A DNA stretch of 24,974 nucleotides from Welwitschia mirabilis (GCA_051453625.1 JBOZIK010000001.1:31963364-31988337); one strand, 5' to 3'. Counted from the stretch's first letter, positions 1 to 9,939 are shown. A program made the numbers and translations. The notes: generated by a model not told the origin, from the letters alone.

Positions 1-359
1 TTGAATGTTCCTTTATACTTTTTTTATAGAAGTAATCCTTTAATACTTTATAGGATTTAGATTATTGATATCTTAGTAGATTTTATCTTTTATGCTATCT
101 TAGTGTTTTTCTACACTTCATTGTAAGAAATAACAATCTCATAACTTGTAATTTCTTTACATTTAGAATCTATAGTGGAATAATTTGTTAATTCCCTAGA
201 AAACTAGTTATATGTTGTGAATTATCTCTTTATTAAATAAGGTTTTCATGATAGATTTCTACATGAAGAATTATTTCTACTTGAACCATTATTTATAATT
301 TTCAAAATAAGATATCAAATAACTCAGATACTTTCCTAATTAATTTTTCAAACTTTCTT
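1..359. other. AT-rich intergenic DNA, nothing recognised
   Basis: No reading frame of useful length, RNA gene or retroelement motif is visible. The sequence is very AT-rich and continues into the 151-bp duplication that follows. It could be old retrotransposon or spacer DNA too decayed to place. Confidence 0.4.
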
Positions 360-661
360 ATATTCAAAAATTCTTCTAAGACCTAGTTCAAGTTCTTTTA
401 AGCTTTGAAACACTTTTCTAGTTTTTGTAAGAGAACAGTAATTATAGTTACCTACACTAGAATAGAATCCATAGATTCTTATTTAAAATTGCTACTTATA
501 CCTTTCAAAATGTCTTTAGATTCAAACCTAAACCTACTTTAAGTTCTTGTAATTTTTTAAATAATCTTTTAGTTCTTATGAGAGAATGATAATTATAATT
601 ACCTATTGTATAATAGAAACCTTGACTTCTTATTTAGAATTGTTGTCTATAACTTAACTAT
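360..661. repeat. Imperfect 151-bp tandem duplication
   Basis: Two head-to-tail copies lie at about 360-510 and 511-661. Matching landmarks are aagttct at 390 and 541, the block around agagaacagtaattatagtt against agagaatgataattataatt, and the ends atttaaaattgctac (481) against atttagaattgttgtc. All three landmark pairs are offset by 151 bases. The copies differ at many positions, so the duplication is old. No coding function is apparent. Confidence 0.7.
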
Positions 662-1494
662 TATAGCATATCTTTTATAGATCACAATCTATTATAGAAG
701 CTAAGTTGTAGTAATGATAAAAATATTTTCCTTCATTTAATCATTAAAAATCTCATCCATAGCTAAAAAATTAGAGATTGTAATAAATGGATAAGAAGAC
801 ATACAACACCATGATCATGAAGAAAATAAAAGCTATATTGGGTATATCACCCTTTAATCGTGCATCCATTTACACTCTAATTATTTCTTGTTCACATCTA
901 TTACTTAATAACATAATCCTTTAAACATCAAAAAATATAACACAAAGAATGAATGAAAACCATTGAGTTACTTCCTTCATTTGAGTTAATTATTTTGACT
1001 ATATACATATTAAATAGAAGTATGCATAAATGTAAAATTAGATGCATCTTAATGATAATTTACTAAGTCTTTAATATACTAATAAGTTACCATTCAAATT
1101 TACTTATTCCATTTCCATTCCTATTAAATTAGAACATTTTCATAACTTACATATACTTGTCTTGAAATAATTTTAAAATATATGATTTCAAAAAATAATA
1201 CTTTTAGTTTGGAAAGAATAGTACTTTTCATGATGAATGGTTGTTCATGGTAAAATCTGACTATGCTTGTATCTATTATCAATGTATAGTAAATAGCAAG
1301 ATCATCCTAGGGATACAAATCTGACATGGCCAAACACAACTTTTACCAATAGTACTAGGACTTCCAGTTGTAAGAGACTAAAACTATATAAGAGAACTAG
1401 GAATGGAATACGTCATTTAAACTACCATAATAACTTCACAGAAAAGCATAAGTATTAAAGTAAATTCATGTATCTTTTAGTCTAACTCAAGCAG

Positions 1495-1588
1495 AGTGGC
1501 ATAGCCTCATCCACCATAAACATGAGCCTTATCTCAATGATAATGGCATAATCTTATCCATCATAGACATGAGGATAATAGTTCTAAG
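1495..1588 (-). repeat. Imperfect 47-bp tandem duplication inside the LTR
   Basis: Copy one (1495-1541) contains tggcatagcctcatccac and copy two (1542-1588) contains tggcataatcttatccat. Both are followed by a variant of cataNACATGAG. The offset is 47 bases. The repeat lies about 400-490 bases downstream of the minus-strand TATA box, that is, in the transcribed part of the presumed LTR. Confidence 0.55.
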
Positions 1589-1980
1589 TCATCTATACTT
1601 CACAACAAAAATAAAATAAGCATGGAAAGTAGGGGTCTTTGAAGAACCATCAAATAATTATTTAGGTCATGGAATCTAGAATAAAATAAAGAATTACCAA
1701 AAGATCTTAAAGTAAAATCATGCCTTAACTAATCTTAGGCACAAAATTATGAAATAATTTGAACTTTATATCAAATTAATTCACCAAGAACATATAACAC
1801 TTTATTATAAAAAATATAAAACCATGTAATCCATGAAAGTACTTATGCTAAACTAAGAAGCATCATGCTAGTTTGGCAAATAGTCCATCCCTATGGAAGG
1901 CTTAGAAATAATAGATGACTAATGCTTTAATATCTGTTATACAATATGACCAATGATATCATCAAGTGAAGGGAAGTAGG

Positions 1981-1990
1981 GTATTTATAG
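1981..1990 (-). promoter_or_regulatory. TATA box of the minus-strand LTR
   Basis: The plus strand reads gtatttatag, so the minus strand reads CTATAAATAC. The decamer is identical to the TATA box in the 3' LTR of element B at 24901-24910, and both are followed by C/T-rich sequence. It is the most plausible pol II start for the LTR at 779-2651. Single TATA matches are common in AT-rich DNA, so support comes mainly from context. Confidence 0.4.
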
Positions 1991-2651
1991 ACCTAAATTA
2001 GGGTTTTTAATCAGGGCTTATAAGGTCTAATGAGATCATTATATAAAATGCCAAAAGTGTATGGGGTTTTCCTTTAGTCATGAGATCAATTTAAGGGGTT
2101 CTTTTTAGAAAATGTTCTTCATTTATCTTCTACCTTTGAAAATGAGAAAAATGAATTACTTGCATCAAGAAAGCTTAGAAACATAAGTATGAACCATTAT
2201 ACTCATAGTAATTAGTGGTACCATTTCTAGAACTAGCATTATCAATAATAATGGTTAGCACTCCTTCATCTTCTAACTTAATGCTTCAGATGATGCAAAG
2301 ATTTTGCAAAATAATAGTGTTAAGGCATATTATTAGTAAAACTAAATTTCCATAAGAAATAAAATTGTCTAGATGATTAATTAAGCATGTTATTAAAGCC
2401 TAAATTCCTTGATGTAAATATCATACTTAGTAAGTTATTATACCCACAATCAATCTTTTTCTAGATTCTTAGAAAAAAATAAGAGAAAAAGAGATAATGT
2501 CAAAAAATTAGTTAACATGAAAAAAATTGCAAATCAGAGCAATTAAGTCTAAAAATATGAAGGGCTTTTGAAAAGAAAATTTAACTAATGTAAGCTAAAA
2601 TTACATTTAAGACAAAGGATAAATCATGAAAAGTAGGTACTGCAAATGTCA

Positions 2652-2700
2652 ATTACCCCTACCAAAGCTAAATTTTATCCTCGAAGTTTGAAAGGTATAA
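2652..2700 (-). mobile_element. 3' internal end and polypurine tract of a gypsy chromovirus-like element
   Basis: Read on the minus strand this segment carries TTCGAGGATAAAATTTAG followed by TTTGGTAGGGGTAAT and then the LTR start TGACA. A TTCGAGGA(C)GAA block a short distance before a G-rich tract and the LTR is typical of plant chromoviruses such as the Tekay/Del group, where it encodes the end of the polyprotein. No chromodomain or integrase can be read in the adjoining 2700-2960 stretch, so only the last bases are recognisable. The segment was probably cut off by insertion of element A. Confidence 0.5.
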
Positions 2701-2962
2701 AAAAATGAATGTAAAAATAATGAGGAATGAATAATGCATGTGCTAATGTATTTTCAAATAATCTAGAAAGAAAACTTTTGAAAAAACAAAATATGCAAAG
2801 CATAACTAAACTAGAAAATATAAAACGCAAACTAATATGAAAGAAAAACTAAAAATTAAAATGACTTTTTGATTTTAATGACTAATTCTCTATATGTAAC
2901 TTGTATCTATACAAATGATTAAAAAATCACTAAAATAGAATTAAGATTAAGGGATTAAATAT
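2701..2962. other. AT-rich stretch between two elements
   Basis: This holds no readable domain on either strand. By position it should be internal sequence of the minus-strand gypsy element, but no chromodomain or integrase residues could be seen. The last bases (about 2940-2962) weakly resemble the sequence just before the 3' LTR of element B, which makes the exact start of the next LTR uncertain. Confidence 0.35.
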
Positions 2963-5076
2963 GATGTTTTAGAAATCATGAAATGAATGATAAATTTGTA
3001 TTATTTGGTTTCTTTGAATTTTTAACAAAGACCTAATTACTAGAAAAATTAAAAATGGAATGTGAAGTGTCTCACTTTAATAAAAGTTTATCTGTGCAAA
3101 TAAAGATAGCAATGCTAGTTAGGAAAGATAATAGCATGTTTTGCTACCAAATTATAAGTATTTCATTAGATATTTTAAGTAGTTTTGTAGGACATTAGAT
3201 AGGTTTATGCTGAGTTTCAATGATAAGGAAGACCTAAGGCAAATATTATGAAAACATGCAATCTTTATTACATTTGATAGCATTTCAAGCAAATTATAAT
3301 ACTTTATATCTGAACCAGGAATCCTATAATCAAAGAGGCTAATTTAACACAAGAAATATCTTTACAAATCCCATCATTCACCTAATTGTTTGGACAATAA
3401 TATGAATGACAAAAGAACTCATGTTGACTAGGATACTTATTAAACTAATTTGGTAGTTGAAGTGAATCATGTATGATATGGCGTCATCTCCTATGATGTC
3501 CAATGACTAGATGAATGATACCTAAAAATAATGCTTCATCAAACTTCACTAAACATTTACCATGTATCATGCACCTTCTTGTGTGGCTATTAGGGTTTTA
3601 CCATGTCTGTTAGTATTTGTTGTTTTTAGAATCTTTATTTATATTAAATACCTTCTTCATCCTTGAACCTGACTTTATCTTCTNNNNNNNNNNNNNNNNN
3701 NNNNNNNNNNNNNNNNNNNNNNNNNNNNNNNNNNNNNNNNNNNNNNNNNNNNNNNNNNNNNNNNNNNNNNNNNNNNNNNNNNNNNNNNNNNNNNNNNNNN
3801 NNNNNNNNNNNNNNNNNNNNNNNNNNNNNNNNNNNNNNNNNNNNNNNNNNNNNNNNNNNNNNNNNNNNNNNNNNNNNNNNNNNNNNNNNNNNNNNNNNNN
3901 NNNNNNNNNNNNNNNNNNNNNNNNNNNNNNNNNNNNNNNNNNNNNNNNNNNNNNNNNNNNNNNNNNNNNNNNNNNNNNNNNNNNNNNNNNNNNNNNNNNN
4001 NNNNNNNNNNNNNNNNNNNNNNNNNNNNNNNNNNNNNNNNNNNNNNNNNNNNNNNNNNNNNNNNNNNNNNNNNNNNNNNNNNNNNNNNNNNNNNNNNNNN
4101 NNNNNNNNNNNNNNNNNNNNNNNNNNNNNNNNNNNNNNNNNNNNNNNNNNNNNNNNNNNNNNNNNNNNNNNNNNNNNNNNNNNNNNNNNNNNNNNNNNNN
4201 NNNNNNNNNNNNNNNNNNNNNNNNNNNNNNNNNNNNNNNNNNNNNNNNNNNNNNNNNNNNNNNNNNNNNNNNNNNNNNNNNNNNNNNNNNNNNNNNNNNN
4301 NNATTTGTTGTTTTTAGAATCTTTATTTATATTAAATACCTTCTTCATCCTTGAATCTGACTTTATCTTCTTTGGTATCGAGAATTCTCATGATAGGAGA
4401 TCGAAGGGTAGGAGATCCATCCTTGTTTTTATAGAGAGACATCTTCCTTGGTATTAGGTTGTGTATCTTTCATTGAGGTGTTGTTGCTTTATAACACGGA
4501 TGTTGGTTCAACTTAATCAAAACTTTGTTTTTCTTTTTATATCATTTGTTATATGTATCTCCCTTATGGTTTATGTTTCTTTTGATTCTGTGACAGCTTC
4601 ATGTATGATATAGATCATGATGATAACCTTGGTTAAGGTTCATATTATTAGTTTAGGTGCATTACATTTCATTTCCTAGATTAACTTAGCATTATTTTCA
4701 TATTCTATTTGATGAACCTGATAGCTTAGATTGGTATTGATTTAGTGATGGCTTTTCTTGATCAATCTAGGACATACAGGATCGATCTCCATAATAGGTT
4801 GATTTGATAATTGAATAGATATTGCATTTAAAACAGATATTGCATCTCAGTTGTGTAGTATGCTTATTTGCATTATTATATTTGTTGTACTTAGAGAGTA
4901 CATAAATATTTCACTTGAAATCCATTCTCTTTCTTCTCAACTATGCCTTTGATAGAATTATAAAATTTGGGTCACTCCCATATATATTAGTGTATTGTGT
5001 TGTGTAGTATATATATTTTTGTGATCTTTAAGATTTGTTTAAAGATATAATGTTTGCACAGATACATAGTGCAACA
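2963..5076 (+). mobile_element. 5' LTR of element A
   Basis: The end is set by the primer binding site at 5080: the LTR closes in ..gcaaca, three bases before it. The body is recognised by alignment to the partial 3' LTR of element B. Here 3165-3230 matches 24420-24490, 3465-3520 matches 24735-24790, the TAGGGTTT region near 3590 matches 24870, and 4325-4400 matches 24900-24974. The TATA box of B (ctataaatac) corresponds to a decayed tatattaaatac here. The start is approximate (TGATGTTTTAG at 2963, or TGTTTTAG at 2965). The copies are quite diverged. A gap of 619 N lies inside. Confidence 0.65.
3615..4371. other. 619-N gap with the same 69 bp on both sides
   Basis: Positions 3615-3683 and 4303-4371 are the same 69-bp sequence except for one C/T difference (gaacctgac against gaatctgac). 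The N run 3684-4302 lies exactly between them. Contig ends that overlap but were not merged would give this pattern, so some or all of the gap may not exist. Open frames that cross the N run have no meaning. Confidence 0.8.
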
Positions 5077-5079
5077 TCT

Positions 5080-5097
5080 TGGTACCATTGCTGGGGA
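5080..5097 (+). promoter_or_regulatory. Primer binding site, tRNA-Asp type, decayed
   Basis: The 18-mer TGGTACCATTGCTGGGGA lies three bases after the LTR end. It differs from the complement of the plant tRNA-Asp 3' end (TGGCGCCGTTGCCGGGGA) at four positions. All four fall at CpG sites and are C-to-T or G-to-A changes. This primer type is used by Athila-lineage elements. In an active element the tRNA annealed here would start minus-strand DNA synthesis. Confidence 0.85.
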
Positions 5098-6023
5098 AGG
5101 TTGCTTGAAGTTTAAGGATTGTTGTTACTCAGATAAGTAGTTTCGATTTTGGTTCAGGTATTTTCTATAGTAGTATTATATCTTTATAGTAGAAATGTAT
5201 ATTTTCTTTTTTCATTTTTTGATTTTCATTTCAAAAATAATGCCTTATTGTCCCCTGTGTTGTCTAGATGATGTGCAAGAATGATAGCTTATAAAATTTA
5301 GGGTTTTATATTTTTGTAAGACTAGGGTTTTTCTTATTGTCCCCTCTATCATCTAGATGACTTAGTGGACAACTGTCAATTTTCGTAACTTGTTATTTCG
5401 TGATTCTATTTTTCTATGTTTCTTGTTTTTGAGTTTTTGTATCTTCTGTCATCTAGGTACATTGTCCAGACGAATACTAAGATGATGCTTACAGAAGCAA
5501 AACTAAGCATGCTAGGTTATGATAAACTCTAATAAAAATATGGAATATCAAAGACAGTGGCTATTAGTCAAAGAAAACATTTGAGAAGATTTGATCAACT
5601 ATGAACTAAACCCAGGTACGCATACCCCAGCTATGCAAAACATTCCAAGAATTGAGNNNNNNNNNNNNNNNNNNNNNNNNNNNNNNNNNNNNNNNNNNNN
5701 NNNNNNNNNNNNNNNNNNNNNNNNNNNNNNNNNNNNNNNNNNNNNNNNNNNNNNNNATATGGAATATCAAAGACAGTGGCTATTAGTTAAAGAAAACATT
5801 TGAGAAGATTTGATCAACTATGAACTAAACCTAGGTACGCATACCCCAGCTATGCAAAACATTCCAAGAATTGAGTAAGAATATTTTTTTTTATTTAGCA
5901 TTTCTAAATGTGATTTTTCCAAAAAAAAAAAATTCAAAAGAAAGTTTAGAAGAAAATCATTTTATTGTAATGTCAAATTCTATGTAAAAATAGAAACAAG
6001 TAGCTTTACTAAATCCTCATATC
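5098..6023 (+). other. Untranslated leader of element A, with short repeats
   Basis: This lies between the primer site and the first Gag methionine. No frame matching a known domain is seen. A motif of the form cttattgtcccctNNNNNNTCTAGATGA occurs at 5244-5280 and 5333-5370 (89 bases apart), with a weaker third copy (ctgtcatctaggtac) near 5446. A gap of 100 N (5657-5756) interrupts it. A pair of homopolymer runs (T near 5885, A near 5925) could fold back on each other. Confidence 0.6.
5538..5875. other. 100-N gap with the same 119 bp on both sides
   Basis: Positions 5538-5656 and 5757-5875 are the same 119-bp sequence with two C/T differences (attagtc/attagtt and aacccagg/aacctagg). The N run has the round length of 100 used for gaps of unknown size. 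The duplication is probably an assembly product, so the leader of element A is likely about 219 bases shorter than it appears. Confidence 0.85.
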
Positions 6024-7440
6024 ATGATAGGAACTTTTACTACCCTCGTTAATCCAAATGTTAATGTCATTCTTAAAGAACTAATTACAAATAAAAAGCA
6101 TGAAATCCAAAATCCTTTTAACCTTCCTCCTGGTAATAATGTTAAGTTAATAAATCTAAACAATTATCCTATTTTTAATGGAGAAAATTATGAAGATCCC
6201 CTTGAACATATAGCCAACATTGGACAATTAGTGCATACTTCTAGAAACAATAAAAAATAAATTAGTGATCATACTTACATGATTATCTTTCTGATTACAT
6301 TAAAAGAAAAGAACAATTATGGTTAAGAACTATTCCTCATAAAATCTTACAAACATGGAACCAACTTCAAGGTGCCTTCATAAAAAGATTTATGAGTGAA
6401 ACAACAATTAGAAAAAGAAATAAATAGGTAATAAATTTAAAAGAACAATCTAATAAAGATTATGCCTCCATGTATGAATGATTTTTCATTGCAATTTATT
6501 CTAATCCCATTGATGCTTTCACTTAATAAGAATTAGTGGAGTATTTCTATAGTGGAATTAATAGCCAAACTAAATAACTTGTAGACTTTTCATGTGGAGG
6601 AAATTTAATGAATCTCACATTATAAAATGTATGGATTTTGTTATAAGAACTAGTGGAAGTAAGTCAAATATGTCCTAAACCAATACCTAAAGAAAATCAT
6701 ACTATAGACCAACTCATAAAAGATCTTAAACAAGTAAAATAAGAAAAGGAGAAAGGCAAACAGGGGAAAAACTAATAAATTTAATTAAGGATTTTACAAC
6801 AACATTAGAAAAATACAGTTAAATGATTTTAGATGCAAAAGTGGTAACTAAAAAGAATTTGGTTCTAACTTATGATTTTTGTGAAGACAACTTTCATGTA
6901 ATAAAAGAATGTCCTTTATTGCTGACTTACAAAGAGAAAATTTATGAAGAAGTATGTGCTTTCAACCAAAAGTCTTCAAAATTTAGAAATCAAAATCAAA
7001 ATCAAAATTAATTTCAACCTAGGATGAATGGACAACCTAACTTTCAATCTTTTAAAAAAAATTCAAGAACTTCAAACAAATCATCCAAATTTCCAACCAT
7101 TTAGGAATAGATTTGAGACTATAAAATTTCAAATAAACAATTCAAACTTACAACTAAGTAGTTCAAATTATCAATCAAGAACATTAAATTCATAAAACCA
7201 AAATTATCCACTTAGAAATTTCATTAATAAATTAAAAAAAATATTAAGAGAAGACAAATTCAAACATTGGAAATCTAGTGAATGTTCTTCAACAAACTAC
7301 ACTTGCAAAACAAAGACCATAAGGATCAGTTGTAATACAAACTTTGCCAAACCCTAATGAAGTAAGAAAAGATTATAAGGTTGTGATAAGAAGTGGAAAT
7401 GAAATAACATCTCCTACCTATAAGGCTTTAACTTTTTAAA
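6024..7440 (+). pseudogene. gag: gag relic of element A
   Basis: Gag would form the capsid-like particle and bind the genomic RNA. The start is the ATG at 6024, shared with element B at 17505 (both begin MIGT). Open to 6260, the frame then breaks. The capsid core continues with stops: GENYEDPLEHIA near 6180, LWLRTIPHK near 6320, AFIKRFMSE near 6375, EYFYSGINSQ near 6540 and CGGNLMNL near 6595, matching Athila FYNGL and AAGGTL. A second open part (6823-7011) holds a zinc knuckle relic, YDFCEDNFHVIKEC, where CX2CX4HX4C is expected and the first Cys is Tyr. An N/Q-rich linker follows, ending in LPNPNEVRKDYKVVIRSGN near 7345-7400. That corresponds to the conserved TLRSGK of Athila polyproteins. 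Confidence 0.8.
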
Positions 7441-7539
7441 ATAATAAGAAAAAGGAAGAAAAAGAAGAGGATATTAAAATATTATAAAATCATACTTTCC
7501 CTTATTCTTTAAGTGATAAGCTTAAAAAAAATTCTTTGC

Positions 7540-8363
7540 AAGATAAAGGTAAGAAACTTATTACCCCTTGGCTTAATTAGATTAAATACCAATTCTACCT
7601 TTTAAATTTTTTATTTTGGAAACTGTCGCAAAAAAATCCTAAATATTCTAAGTTATGGAAAGACTTAATTAGGAGGAAACAAAAATGAACAAAACCTAGT
7701 AAAGTCTTCCTAGCCCAATCTATAACCAACTTAGTTTTCTAAAAATGTTTAAAATTTAAGGATTCGAGGGTAGAAATAGTTAATATCATATTAGAAGAAA
7801 ATAAAAAAATAAATAAAACCATAATCAATATAAGAGGGAGTGTTAATATTATCACTTTACAAATTTGTCAACGACTTAGTTTGAAAANNNNNNNNNNNNN
7901 NNNNNNNNNNNNNNNNNNNNNNNNNNNNNNNNNNNNNNNNNNNNNNNNNNNNNNNNNNNNNNNNNNNNNNNNNNNNNNNNNNNNNNNTATTATCCCTTTA
8001 CACATTTGTCAACGACTTAGTTTGAAAAGTAGAATTAAACTTATACATTTTATCGTAGAATTGGTTGATACATTTATGAAGAAATCTTTAGGAGTAATAA
8101 AAGATTTGGTGATTTAAATTGAGGAAGCATTCTATCTACTAGATGTGTTTGTGATTGAAGTTGAGCATTATGAAGGTTATTCACTACTTCTATGTAGAGA
8201 ATTTTGTGCAACAACCCATTGTATTTTTCATACAAAAACTAGAATGATGCAGTGTCACTTAGGAAATAAAAAGTTTAATATTAAATTTTTTGATGCTACT
8301 AAAAAAGACTTAGGCAATGAGTGGAAGGTAAAGGAAGAAATTAAGATAACATTATTTTTATAG
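7540..8363 (+). pseudogene. pol: Protease region relic of element A
   Basis: An aspartic protease would cleave the polyprotein. Upstream (7540-7790) are relics of the Athila linker, with a WKDLIRRK-like block and a CPKFKD-like block broken by stops. The active-site motif, DLGAS in relatives, reads NIRGS at 7827-7841, so the catalytic Asp is Asn. The frame after the gap runs IIPLHICQRLSLK, then GVIKDLVI, a stop, then DVFVIEVEHYEGYSLLL, REFCATTHCIF and MMQCHLGNKKFNI. This follows Athila protease order. The frame ends near 8363, where an LTR of another family has entered. A 100-N gap (7888-7987) with duplicated flanks sits near the active site. Confidence 0.75.
7847..8028. other. 100-N gap with the same 41 bp on both sides
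   Basis: Positions 7847-7887 and 7988-8028 match over 41 bases with two A/C differences (tatcac/tatccc and acaaat/acacat). The N run is exactly 100. Both flanks encode the same protease segment (CQRLSLK), so counting both would wrongly duplicate part of the protein. Confidence 0.75.
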
Positions 8364-8419
8364 CATCATTATCATATCCAGATCTTCAAGGTTCAAGAAC
8401 TTTTATATATAATTCTTAA
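8364..8419 (+). other. Unassigned 56 bp at the edge of the inserted LTR
   Basis: This short stretch lies between the last recognisable protease codons of element A and the TGTCAT start of the inserted LTR. It does not align convincingly with element B. Both edges of the insertion seem to contain a version of the same element segment (near 8340 and near 9945), so the true insertion boundary and target duplication are unresolved. Confidence 0.4.
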
Positions 8420-8699
8420 TGTCATAAGATAATTTAATTTATATATGTATGTATTTTTTTTTTCATTAGTGCAATTTTTATTAAGAAAAATTTAAGCAAG
8501 AATTCTTCACATTTTAAATATTTCCTTATTAAAAATTTCATGATTTAATTTTCATAGCTAAACCATTTTATTTATAGAAAATAGTTTTTTATAGGTTCTA
8601 GAAATTACTAGTTATGTGAATTATTTTAATTTACATGTGAAGCATTATTATTCTTATTATAATATTGAAATGCCTAGTGGCCTGGTAAGGGTTATATAA

Positions 8700-8802
8700 T
8701 TTCCACCAGTTCCATATCTCCCACCACTTTCATTACTTCCTCTCCTTCCACCACTTCCACCACACCACTGCCATCATTTTCAATAACTCTACCACTTCCT
8801 TA
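8700..8802 (+). repeat. Low-complexity CCACCACTTCC-type tract in U3
   Basis: The sequence is built from loosely repeated ccacca/cttcc units (for example ccaccacttcc at 8748-8758 and accacttcc near 8791). It lies just upstream of the TATA box of the plus-strand LTR, where promoter repeats are common. It is also a simple-sequence tract that could arise by slippage alone. Confidence 0.55.
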
Positions 8803-8833
8803 TGGTGTCATTTTAACATCCTATACTCTCTCT

Positions 8834-8841
8834 TATAAATA
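8834..8841 (+). promoter_or_regulatory. TATA box of the plus-strand solo LTR
   Basis: tataaata is followed by gaatcctcttttcttc. The related minus-strand LTR has TATAAATAAG followed by similar C/T-rich sequence (14392-14401), so position and surroundings are shared by both copies. It marks the likely U3/R boundary about 410 bases into the LTR. Confidence 0.55.
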
Positions 8842-9542
8842 GAATCCTCTTTTCTTCATATTTTATATCTTTATTGGACATTACAAATCCTAATTTATCT
8901 TGGTTACATATCGATTTTCTTGAGAATCTTACCTTAACCTTAAAAACCTTCTTACCAAACCTTACCATGGGCCATACTGGGAACTGTAAAGGTATAGTTT
9001 TTACACCATTCCTATTGTGCAAGAAATGCTTAGAGGAATTAGGTGAAAAGAAGCTAGAGCTGGATGTCTCTTATGAAGTCTTCTCATTCTTGGATATGAT
9101 TACTCATTAATGTTTCTGTAAATCCTGGAAGATTGTTTTTGGCTACATTCCTTATAATTTTGCTTTTAAAAACATCTATATATTTGAGCTTTAAAGTGAA
9201 GATTCTATAACTTTGAAGATATATTATTGATCATTAATAATAGTATTTCTTGTAAACAAGATAATTAAAACATATTTACATATTTCATTTCAAGAATTCT
9301 ATTTAGATAGTTAAGTTTTTCATGAAATATTCTTGGAAAAATATCAATAATCTTGACTATTGTGAAAGAAAGTTATTATCTCATAAATTTTACTTATTAG
9401 ATTAGTTATGGAATTATAATAATTTGTGATGTTTTTTAATTTTACATAGTTTATTATTTCTTAAATGTTAAAATAATTATTATCATAGTAATAAAATTAT
9501 CATCATAGTTTTAAGGAAAAAATAGGAAAGAGTGGGGTACAT

Positions 9543-9736
9543 GGGATTTGGAACCATAACCTCACTTCCCATTCCTCTCCCCTCTCACCATTAAATTAAC
9601 AATCCATGCTGTAAAAGAAAATGTTACACATATGTTGGAGCATGTGGCATCTGTTATTATTTAAAAAGAAATAGAGCAATTTGGATTGAACCACTAAACT
9701 TCTTAATAATATCTCTTTTCCTTAACCATTATGCTA
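9543..9736 (-). repeat. Two tRNA-like A-box/B-box relics inside the LTR
   Basis: Read on the minus strand, 9726-9736 gives TAGCATAATGG (like pol III box A) and 9683-9692 gives GGTTCAATCC (like box B, one base short), spaced as in a tRNA or SINE. A second weaker pair lies at 9543-9600 (GGTTCCAAATCC, with TTAATTTAATGG upstream). The two are about 130 bases apart. They may be a duplicated tRNA-derived SINE fragment or chance. No complete cloverleaf is evident. Confidence 0.35.
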
Positions 9737-9878
9737 GATAAAAAACACATTAATTAGTAAAGGAATTTCAAATTACAACTAACTTTTGAAATACTTATCA
9801 TAAAATCATAATCTTACATATTCTGAGGTATGTTTGACTACTACTTTTAAGTCATTTAATTTATAAAAATCTATGTAT

Positions 9879-9933
9879 CACATTTGATATCAGGGCTAAA
9901 CAAAGATTTTAAGTGTGAAAATTGGTCATTACA
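9879..9933 (+). repeat. Extra primer-site plus LTR-end unit at the LTR terminus
   Basis: An LTR-like end CACA (9879-9882) is followed by TT and then TGATATCAGGGC (9885-9896), a decayed tRNA-iMet primer site (TGGTATCAGAGC). Another LTR-like end, GGTCATTACA, follows and finishes at 9933. In a simple LTR the primer site lies outside the terminus. Here it lies inside, as in the array at 12185-12495. Confidence 0.55.
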
Positions 9934-9939
9934 ATCATC

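Larger units (their letters stand above)
779..2651 (-). mobile_element. Probable LTR of a minus-strand gypsy element
   Basis: The minus-strand left edge (plus-strand 2651) starts TGACATTT immediately after a purine-rich tract, as expected for a 3' LTR following its polypurine tract. A minus-strand TATA box sits near 1985, about 670 bases into the LTR, with imperfect repeats about 400 bases further downstream. The other end is not clear: tgtaataaatgg at 779 would read as an LTR end in ..TTACA on the minus strand, but no primer site or target duplication confirms it. The sequence does not resemble the two solo LTRs further right beyond the TGNCAT start, so it is probably a different family. Confidence 0.45.
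8420..9933 (+). mobile_element. Plus-strand solo LTR of a gypsy family, inserted into element A
   Basis: It starts TGTCATAAG and ends GGTCATTACA. The internal sequence of element A breaks off before it and resumes after it (gagatgattagtg..catgaac at 9952 aligns with 19587-19612 of element B). The block atgcctagtggcctggtaagg at about 8669 matches the minus-strand LTR at 15063-15095 (complement cctagtggcctggcaagg). Flanking AT-rich sequence and the TGTCAT start also match. A TATA box lies at 8834. No internal coding region of its own family is present, so it is best read as a solo LTR left by recombination. Confidence 0.65.

Noticed and set aside
3617-4457. Long open frames on both strands across 3684-4302
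   Set aside because: They exist only because N bases cannot form stop codons. Real codons at either end are few and come from the duplicated gap flanks.
8874-9110. 78-codon frame on the plus strand and its minus-strand partner at 8813-9022
   Set aside because: They lie in the transcribed part of a solo LTR, show no recognisable domain and overlap each other on opposite strands.
9560-9740. A true tRNA gene
   Set aside because: Box-like motifs are present but no acceptor stem or anticodon arm could be paired. A relic or chance match is more likely.
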